DNA of 64,000 bases from Gaeumannomyces sp. JS-464 (taxonomy: Eukaryota; Ascomycota; Sordariomycetes; Magnaporthales; Magnaporthaceae). The translations under genes were made by a program, and so were the position numbers. Shown here piece by piece: positions 56,793 to 64,000 of this stretch (its first letter is position 1; each line of letters starts with the position of its first letter). The stretch is from positions 124,001-188,000 of the forward strand of contig NGZR01000004.1 of assembly GCA_002197995.1 (NCBI GenBank), read 5' to 3'. The notes below the pieces were generated by a model. It searched no databases, was not told the DNA's origin, and saw only the letters and a program-made list of their open reading frames with translations.

Positions 56793-58090
56793 ATGGACGA
56801 CGACGACGACTTCGGGGCCGACGCCGACTTTATACAGGCGCTGGCCGCCGCGTCGCCTGAGGTCAGCGTTCCATCGCGTGCCCGACAGCCCGCGGCGCAG
56901 GCGATCCAGCAGCCCACACCCCAGCGCATTCAACAACCAACGCCCCAGCGCATCCAGCAGCCCACGCCCCAGCGGGTAGAAAGGGGAGCAGTCCGGGAAG
57001 CTGGATCCTCATCGGGTGGCGGTTCCTCCTCTGCAGCAGGCCCCGCCGCGGCACCGGGCAAGATCGTGCAGCCCACTCCACAGGCGTTGCCGACTCGAGG
57101 ATCCGGGTCGGCCATCCTCGTGTCGCCGCGCCAGAAGAACAACCCGGTGCTGAGCTGGGTCAAATCTATCCCGTGGGAGTACAGCGACATCCCCGCCGAC
57201 TACGGCCTGGGGCTCACGACGTGCGCCCTGTTCCTGAGGTACGTTTGTGGCCATGCGCATCCATTGTGCAAGTCACTCGGCGGCTAATGCTCTGCGGCCC
57301 TCGCCGCCGCCATCAGCCTCAAGTACCACCGGCTCCACCCGAGTACATCACACGCGCATCCGGAACCTGCAGGGCAAGTACACGCTCCGGGTCCTGCTCA
57401 CGATGGTGGACGTGCCGAGCCACGAGGACGCGCTCCGGGAGCTGTCCAAGACGTCGCTGGTCAACAACGTGACGCTGGTGCTGTGCTGGTCGGCGCAGGA
57501 GGCGGCGCGCTATCTGGAGCTGTACAAGTCGTACGAGCACGCAAACTTCTCGGCCATCCGCGCCGCCCAGGCCACGGGCTACGCCGAGCGCCTCGTCGAG
57601 TTCGTCACGGTCCCCCGCGCCATCAACAAGGCCGACGCCGTCGCGCTCGTCAGCACCTTTGGCAGCCTCCGCAACGCCGTCAACGCCGACCCGGAGCAGG
57701 TCGCGTCCGTCGGCGGGTGGGGGGAGAGGAAGGTCAAGAGCTGGTGCAAGGTCGTCGAGCAGCCCTTTCGCGTCAGGAAGGCTGGCGCCGCCGCCGCCAG
57801 AAAGCGCGGGACGACGGCCACGCCGCTGCGCGAGGCTGCCGGTGGCACGCAACGTGCGGGGAAAGCGGCAGCGCAAACGCAGATCTGGAACCCCAACATC
57901 GCCGACGAGTACGATGAAGATGCGGCGCTGCAGGCTGCTCTTGCCGAGTCCAGTAGGATGGCCGGAGGCTGGGCAGGGTGCCGGCGCTGGTAGCAGCAAC
58001 GAAACCGGTGCCAGGCAGCCAGCGCCGGAGAAAGAACAGCTTAGCGAGGGCATTGCTGCCGCGCTGGCAAAGCTGCGCGAGAACAGCTAA
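56793..58090 (+). CDS. RAD10: ERCC1/Rad10 DNA repair nuclease subunit
   Basis: Non-catalytic partner of XPF/Rad1 in the structure-specific endonuclease used for nucleotide excision and interstrand crosslink repair. Exon 1 is 56793-57238 and exon 2 begins at 57317. The N-terminus has an imperfect repeat, IQQPTPQR three times. The central ERCC1 domain reads ILVSPRQKNNPVL, DYGLGLTTCALFL, SLKYHRLHP, RIRNLQGKYTLRVLLTMVD and NNVTLVLCWSAQEAARYLE. The tandem helix-hairpin-helix part follows (YAERLVEFVTVPRAINK, then FGSLRNAVNADPEQV). Bases are missing near 57341 and 57350, where HPEYIYTRIRN is expected. A third frame change near 57965-57985 precedes a C-terminal LSEGIAAALAKLRENS with stop at 58090. 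Without it the frame ends at 57993. Confidence 0.9.
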
Positions 58091-59974
58091 CTCACGGTGC
58101 CTGGCCACAGAGCTTTACCCAGGAGTCCACTGATAATCTACCTGGTATCTAGCTATGGCCAAAATCACCGAATCGGCCCAATACTGTGTAGTAACTGCTG
58201 GTCCGCTCCAAATTACCTTTTACCACCACCTTGCTCCTCGAAAAGCACCCGCCCAGTAGGCCGGTGTGTCTGTATGTCCCGGGACCAGCATTCCAAAGTC
58301 ACGACGCCCGAGTCGTTTTTGATTACTTAGCCCCCGGTGCCGAAGTGGCATTTGGCGAGCCGAGCCGGGATGGCGAGGGTGGGCGTGGTACGGTGTAGCG
58401 CTTCGCTATTTGAGTTCAAAATGGCCGAGTCGCTCACTCTCGCTGCAACGTCCCGGCAGTGGCGCTCAGGGGCCCCGAAATGAAGCGCACAATAGGATGG
58501 CCCTGGCCGCACTCCCAGAGCCATGCCGTAAGGAAAGTAAAAGAACAAAAAACAAATGACCACGGCCCTGTTTTTTGTGCGTCGACATGGCGGCCTGCCC
58601 GTGCTGCCCATCGAAGTCAATGCCTGATTGCCAACAAGCCGAGGTCAAGACCTCCCGTCGTATATTGCTTTGGCCCTGTTCCACAACATCAGAATCGTCT
58701 CTCATCTTTCGGACGATCAACAGGCCTAAGGCGGAGAAGGCTGCTCTTGCGAAGTCGTCAGTGGCCAGGTCAGGCCTGGGCAGCAGGCGGGGAAGCCCAA
58801 CGTGCGTCCTCTGCGCTGCACTGCACTTCGTATGCATCACGCTGGCAATATCGGCCCTGCAAGCAACTGATTGCTTTTGTTTGCCTGGCATTGGCCGAGA
58901 AAGACCATGTCTCTCCAGCGCCGCTGTGTTTTTTTCTTTCTGACGCGAGCATGATTCTATTGTTTTCACATGTTTGTTTCCCTTTTCTTTTTTTTTTTCT
59001 TTTTTCATTCCCTGCCCGACTTTTACCCATGTCCTCGGAACCCGGCTATTTGATTGTAGCACAAGTCAGGACGTGCTATGGATTTAGCAATACCTGGCAC
59101 CTGGAACATGTTGAATGTTTCCCCTCAATGTTTACAAAAACAACGTGCTGCCATTCACCCACGATCAGATGACGGTAAACAGTGAGACAGAGCACCATCC
59201 AGGTCGTATCCTGACCCGTGCCAACAGAGGGCTCGCTACAGTCTGCCTTGGTCAGGTGCAGAATGCATGCAACCCGCGCAAAGAGCTACTGGGGGAAAGC
59301 GTCCTGATCATTCCTCCTTTAGGCAGGTCGCCGCCCCTCCCGCCCAATCGGAGCCCCTGCTGCCCGGCCTTGCCAGCAGCGTTTCCCCGAGTCACTCCCG
59401 ATCGCCGCTACAAACGAATGCCGTGTGCCCGCCGAGGGGATGCTTGGCAATGCCAGGCATGGGCCGCTTACACCCTCCGTGGGGCGCCATATCCAGGCCC
59501 GGGAATGCTACTATAGCACTGCAACATGCAGGCACGCCGCGCTGTCATACGTTGCAGAGGCCGAGCCCGGGATGAGGGGAAAACGGACAACCGGTGACAG
59601 AATCATGTTCGCTGCCCCCGTTCCAGACCTGCCTCTTTCGTTGGGCCTCTCCTAACGGCCTCGGCAAAGTCCTGCCCGAGGCCCTATGTGCCATATGTGC
59701 CCTATGGCACGGGGCAAGGGATATCCTTGTCCCTCCCGGTCAGGCACAGGAGGGACCCGTTCGTATAACATTGACGTTATCCGAAGCTTTCTTTTGATCT
59801 TTTCTCTCTCTCCCTCTCTCTCCCCTTCTGGTTCATCTGCCTTTTCTGCAGCTCCTTTTCTTAGGCCCGGTTCAGCCAATTTGGGTTGGATTCCGCGCGG
59901 CAACTCTCCTGCGCCCCTCCCCAACGGTCTCTACTGCAAGCGCGCCCGCGCGCGGGGAAAGACTTCACACAGCC
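58091..59974. other. Intergenic stretch, no gene seen
   Basis: 1.9 kb with short frames only. Pyrimidine tracts occur near 58980-59005 and 59795-59830, the latter about 150 bp before the mannosidase start and likely part of its leader. Confidence 0.5.
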
Positions 59975-61829
59975 ATGCGCTGCATGCGGCCCGCGCACAT
60001 AGCGTCCCTCCTGCTGGGGTTCGCTTCATCGGGCGTCCTGGCGTCGCCGGCGCCGGTGCGGAGGGGCGTCACCTACCAGCCGAACCCGGAGAGGGCGGCC
60101 GCGGTCAAGGCGGCGTTCCGCCGGAGCTGGGACGGCTATTACAAATATGCCTTCCCCCACGACAGCCTCAAGCCGATCTCGAGGTCGTTTGACGACGATC
60201 GGTAGGTGGTTTTGGGCTCTGTCTTGGTGTCTTGCCATCCCGGTACTGACTACTGGCATGTGCAGCAATGGCTGGGGTGCCAGCGCCATCGACGCGCTCA
60301 GCACGGGGCTGTTGATGTCTGAGGACGACATCGTCCAGCAGATACTGGACTTTGTCCCCACCATCAACTTTGATACCACCAAGACGGAGGTCAGCCTCTT
60401 CGAGACAACCATCCGCTACCTCGGCGGGCTCGTATCAGGTAAGACGGCTGTGGCAAACACCTGGACTCAGGGGGAGAGATGAAGTCAATCGTGGCTTCTA
60501 TGTCCACCAGAGAGGATTAGGAGGGAGAAATGCAGATACTGACAATTTCCGGCAGCCTACGATCTCCTGACAGACCCGTCGGGCAAGTACAAGCCCGCAA
60601 ACGCCAGCGCGGCCAAGGCGGTCCTGGCGCAGGCAGAGCGACTTGCGACGAACCTCAAGTTCGCCTTCGGCACGCCCAGCGGCGTGCCCGACAACTCAAT
60701 CTTCCTGGACCCGCCGCGGCTGTCGGGCAGCCAGACCAACGGCATCGCCACCATCGGCACGCTGGTGCTCGAGTGGACGCGTCTCAGCGACCAGACGGGC
60801 AATCCGGTCTTTGGCGCCCTTGCCCAAAAGGCCGAGTCGTACCTGCTTGACCCCAAGCCCGCCCTGGGCGAGCCGTTCCCGGGCCTGATCGGGCTTGATG
60901 TTAACCTCACCACAGGCCTGTTTATCGACGGCCGCGGAGGCTGGGGTGGTGGAAGCGACAGCTTCTACGAGTACCTCATCAAGATGTACTTGTACGACCC
61001 GGAGCGTTTTTCCGGCTACAGAGACCGCTGGATCCTCGCCGCCGACTCGAGCATCAAGTATTTGGCGTCACACCCGTCCACGCGGCCCGACCTGACCTTC
61101 CTGGCCTTTTATCGGAACACGACCCCGCGCTACATCTCACAGCACCGTATGTAACGGGATCTTTTTTTTTGTGCAACTGATCACGAACGGCAGGTTTCGA
61201 ATAAATGAACCTAGCTAACCTCCTATTCACCCATCACAGTGGCCTGCTTCGCCGGCGGAAACTTCACTTGGCGGCCTGACCCTCAGCCAGAAAAAGTACG
61301 TCGACTTCGGCCTCGAGCTAACCCACGCCTGCCGCGAGACGTACGTGCAGACCGCGACGGGCATCGGGCCCGAGGTCTTCCGGTGGCAGGTCGCGGGCGA
61401 GACGACGACCGGCAACCCGGCGCCGCCCGCCAACCTGAAGACCTTCTACGAGCGCTCCGGCTTCTGGATCCCGCCCGAGGACGGCGGCGCGGCCAGCTAC
61501 CAGCTGCGGCCCGAGGTGATCGAGTCGTACTACTACGCCTACCGCGCCACGGGCGACCCCAAATACCAGGAGTGGGCCTGGCAGGCTTTCCTGGCCATCA
61601 ACACCACCTGCGCCCAGGGGGTGGGGTACACGGCGCTGGGCAACGTCAACGCGCCGGGAGGGGCACGCCGCAGGACACGCAGGAGAGCTTCTGGTTCGCC
61701 GAGACGCTCAAGTACTCGTACCTCATCCACGCCGAGGACGCGCCGTGGCAGCTCAAGCCCGACAGGACCAACGGCTGGGTTTACAACACCGAGGCGCACC
61801 CTGTCAGGGTTGCTGGGCGCCCGGGTTAA
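59975..61829 (+). CDS. Alpha-1,2-mannosidase, GH47, secreted type
   Basis: Trims Man9 N-glycans. Exons are 59975-60201, 60266-60438, 60556-61146 and 61240-61829. The start MRCMRPAHIASLLLGFASSG is a signal peptide. The N-terminal PNPERAAAVKAAFRRSWDGYYKYAF and NGWGASAIDALSTGLLM are characteristic. Catalytic-region motifs follow: GGWGGGSDSFYEYLIKMY with the acidic E, RPEVIESYYYAYRATGDPKY, and a terminal TEAHP near 61800. Conserved cysteines are seen in ACFAGGNF and LTHACRETY. There is no Golgi membrane anchor, so it resembles the secreted 1B class of fungi. Frame steps are needed at about 61268 (two bases) and 61661 (one base, G run). The corrected CDS is 1584 nt, 527 residues, normal for the family. 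Confidence 0.93.
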
Positions 61830-62203
61830 AGACTTCAGTAGGTAATATGACTAGCCTCTTGGTATCCGGGCATGTGGAGAGATGTTGTGAACGCAGTCAA
61901 GGGACGAATCATGACGTACAGGAGATGTCTGAGATACATATAATGCATTATATGTGTACCTACTTAATGTTCTTGTCTAATTTCCACGCCTTTTAAAACA
62001 AAAACACAATGCTGTATCCCTTGTGCTCGCTTTTGCTCCCCATGTTGGATGCGCCAGATAGGAGAGGGGAATTCGTCCATAACGCCCAAATACTCCAGCC
62101 GATGCTGATATACGACCGTGGACGGTGATACGTGGTCCAGAAACAAGGGGAGATAAAAGAAAAGAGGAGAAAGCCCCCACCAGACATGAAAATCATGAGC
62201 CGC
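61830..62203. other. Convergent intergenic region
   Basis: 3' flanks of the mannosidase and transporter genes. Nothing else is seen. Confidence 0.55.
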
Positions 62204-63468
62204 TCAAGCAGACGACGGACCAGGCCCGTCCCCGTCCGCAAAAGAGTTGAACAGCTTGACGAGCAGCATGGCGGACGCGGCGGCCGCGCCGCCGACGACG
62301 ACCATCTGGAGGCCGCCCACGAGCCCCTGGCGGACGGAGCGGGGGCCGCGCCAGCCGCAGACCATGCACGTCTTCGCGTAGCCGAACGAGAAGAGCGCGA
62401 CGGCCATGACGGCGACGCTGATGGCGAAGCCCGCGGCGAGGTCGTCGCGCGGCACGCACAGGTACGGCAGCAGCGGGAGCAGGCCGCCCAGGAAGTAGCC
62501 CATCGCAATGGTCAGGCCCGACAGGAAGGCGCGCGAGGGCGAGTGCTCGGCCTCGCAGTCTGTTGTTTGGTTGTTGTGGTGTTAATACAAGGAGGGAGAA
62601 GAAGAAAAGAAAAAGAGAGAAAAGAAGGGGAAAAGGAAAAACTTGCGTTGAAACTTCATCAAAAAGCCCGCCAGATCAGGCGATGCAGTGATGTGGTCCG
62701 TCAGCCCGTCTAGTGTCGCCTTGGGCAGGTCGTAGGGCTCAAAGACGGAGCGGACCGCAGCAGCCGTGCCTTGTGGATCTGTCTCGATCAAGGCGTTTGT
62801 CTGTGCCAGCGTCTCGTCATATGAAGCACTGAGACAGGAGGAAGTTAGCATACGATTATTCTGAATACAAAAAGAGGACCATCACGGCAGGCGATGAAAG
62901 TAAAACTTACGCTTCGCTCTTTGCCCCGAGATAGCCACCTATACAAGGACAAAACACCACCCTTCCAGTCAGCACAACATGTCTTTGAAAACTACCACAA
63001 ACAAAAGCGTGGGCCAGCACTGCCGTCCCACTCACCCAAGCCCATAGAAATAGCACCCGCGATCAGCTCGGCCATGCCGCCATAAATCACGATCCTGGTA
63101 TCACTCAGCGCCGAGAGGCCCGCGGTGAGGGCAAACGGCACCGTCAGGCCGTCCGAAAGGCCGATGGTGGCGTCCGAGATGAAACGGGCGCTGATGCGCG
63201 GCCGGGCCGTGCCGGACGCGCCGCTGCAGCACGAAGCGAGGGTGCTGGTCTGGGACTCAAGATCGTCGTCGTCGTCGTCGTTGTCATAGTTTTCCCCATT
63301 GCTCCTGCTGCTGCCGACACCATGGTCGTTGGCGTTGTTGGCGTTACTATTTAATAGGGGCGCCTGCTCGTTGGGTGTGATGGTGGTAGGAGGCGTTGCC
63401 CTTTGGCCGCCCCTGCTGCCGCCGCGCAGCAGCGCCAGGAGGCCGTTTTTTGCTGATACGAGAGACAT
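62204..63468 (-). CDS. CCC1/VIT1-family vacuolar iron/manganese transporter
   Basis: Sequesters Fe2+ or Mn2+ in the vacuole. Exons are 63468-63036, 62938-62911, 62828-62647 and 62559-62204, in total exactly 999 nt (332 residues) without frame break. The second exon has only 28 nt. The third intron uses a GC-AG pair (GCAAGT donor at 62646). The start is MSLVSAKNGLL. A disordered Asn/Asp-rich N-terminus leads to TM1 with FISDATIGLSDGLTVPFAL, then TRIVIYGGMAELIAGAISMG, the GGYLGAKSE motif coded across the microexon, a cytosolic metal-binding helix region, AFLSGLTIAMGYFLGGLLPL and two last helices. The Asp/Met positions in TM1 and TM2 fit metal transporters of this family. An upstream in-frame ATG at 63699 would add a non-family extension. 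Confidence 0.9.
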
Positions 63469-64000
63469 GGTGTGTGGTTGATTGTCCTCCAGAGCACAGC
63501 TGAGCGCGACCTCGAGATCAAAAGTGCCCCCGAGCCCCGCTTTTTCAGGTTCACAGAATGTTGTTGTTCCCGTAAGTCCTTCCAGCACGAACGTCAGGCC
63601 GTGGTATGCTGCCTTGATGCAATTTCCCGTATAAGTCTGTCGTCGAGAGAAGTCTGTCGTCGAGAGACGATCCTTTGAATATCTATCCTCGTTCCACAAA
63701 CCACCGGGCGAGTCCCGCTCTTAATAGACGACATGATAGGTAAAAAGCCTTAAAAAAACGACTAAGCAGACACCGAAACGACCCCGTATTTCAACCAGGA
63801 TCCATCAAAGAAGGAGGAGGGACCTCAAAGAAGCCTCTTTCTCGCAGGTCCAAGCACGCCAGCGGCGCAAGACCCGTCCAATGGGCTCCTTCCCGGGGTG
63901 TAAGCAGCATATAGGCACTGTCCTATTGGCTGCAACTCCTAGTGTCCAGGCAGGAGGCCAGGGTCTCAACAACGGCCGTCACTGTCGCCCAGGTTGTTGG
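63469..64000. promoter_or_regulatory. Upstream region of the CCC1/VIT1 gene
   Basis: A minus-strand frame is open back to 63699 but has no family match, so it is probably leader. The rest is promoter or unassigned DNA at the window edge. Confidence 0.45.

Noticed and set aside
1..64000. CRISPR arrays, bacterial-type operons, integrated virus, secondary-metabolite cluster
   Set aside because: No regularly spaced repeats, no viral or PKS/NRPS/terpene motifs. Genes have spliceosomal introns and are unrelated neighbours.

Overview
This window looks like nuclear DNA of a filamentous ascomycete, most likely a Sordariomycete. The genes are GC-rich and carry short introns of about 60-330 bp with GT-AG borders. 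The gene set is typically fungal: ISW1, an ADE3-type C1-THF synthase, UTP14, a VCX1-type exchanger, GH81 and GH47 hydrolases, and a fungal rhodopsin-domain (PTH11-like) receptor. The species cannot be fixed from sequence alone.

Layout. Bases 1 to about 15000 are gene-poor and repeat-bearing. They hold a degenerate non-LTR retrotransposon cut by the left edge, an inverted 3' fragment of the same family near 9.7-10.0 kb, an apparently intact PTH11-like receptor gene (5378-6852, -), two out-of-order remnants of a G-protein alpha subunit (8197-9109, -), a short Cys-containing GPI-type wall protein (11147-11813, -) and a conserved protein that is probably C16orf72/HAPSTR1-like (14151-about 14975, -). 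From 16 kb onward lies conserved gene space: ISW1 (+), eIF3i (-), C1-THF synthase (+), a secreted Cys-containing protein of unknown function (+), a Rib2-like deaminase (-) divergent from a DNAJC9-like protein (+), an unknown acidic protein (+), STN1 (+), a GH81 beta-1,3-glucanase (+), VCX1 (+), UTP14 (-) divergent from MRPL27 (+), an alpha/beta hydrolase with a very long tail (-), an unknown Ser/Pro-rich protein (+), ERCC1/RAD10 (+), a secreted GH47 mannosidase (+) and a CCC1/VIT1 transporter (-).

There are no operons or gene clusters. Neighbours are mostly unrelated housekeeping genes, with some divergent promoters. Functional themes are chromatin, telomere and repair (ISW1, STN1, RAD10), translation and ribosome assembly (eIF3i, UTP14, MRPL27), cell wall and glycans (GH81, GH47, GPI protein), vacuolar ion handling (VCX1, CCC1-like) and one-carbon/riboflavin metabolism.

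The most important caveat is that many deeply conserved genes read correctly only if single bases, mostly missing ones, are restored. I locate about two dozen such frame breaks. When they are allowed for, coding lengths sum to whole codons in nearly every gene. The likeliest cause is uncorrected indel error in the assembly rather than gene death. Several genes in between are fully open (receptor, deaminase, DnaJ, VCX1, MRPL27, hydrolase, CCC1-like). I found no clearly new multi-gene system. The best biological leads are the receptor and G-alpha remnant neighbourhood, the unknown secreted protein at 27.3 kb and the long-tailed hydrolase.
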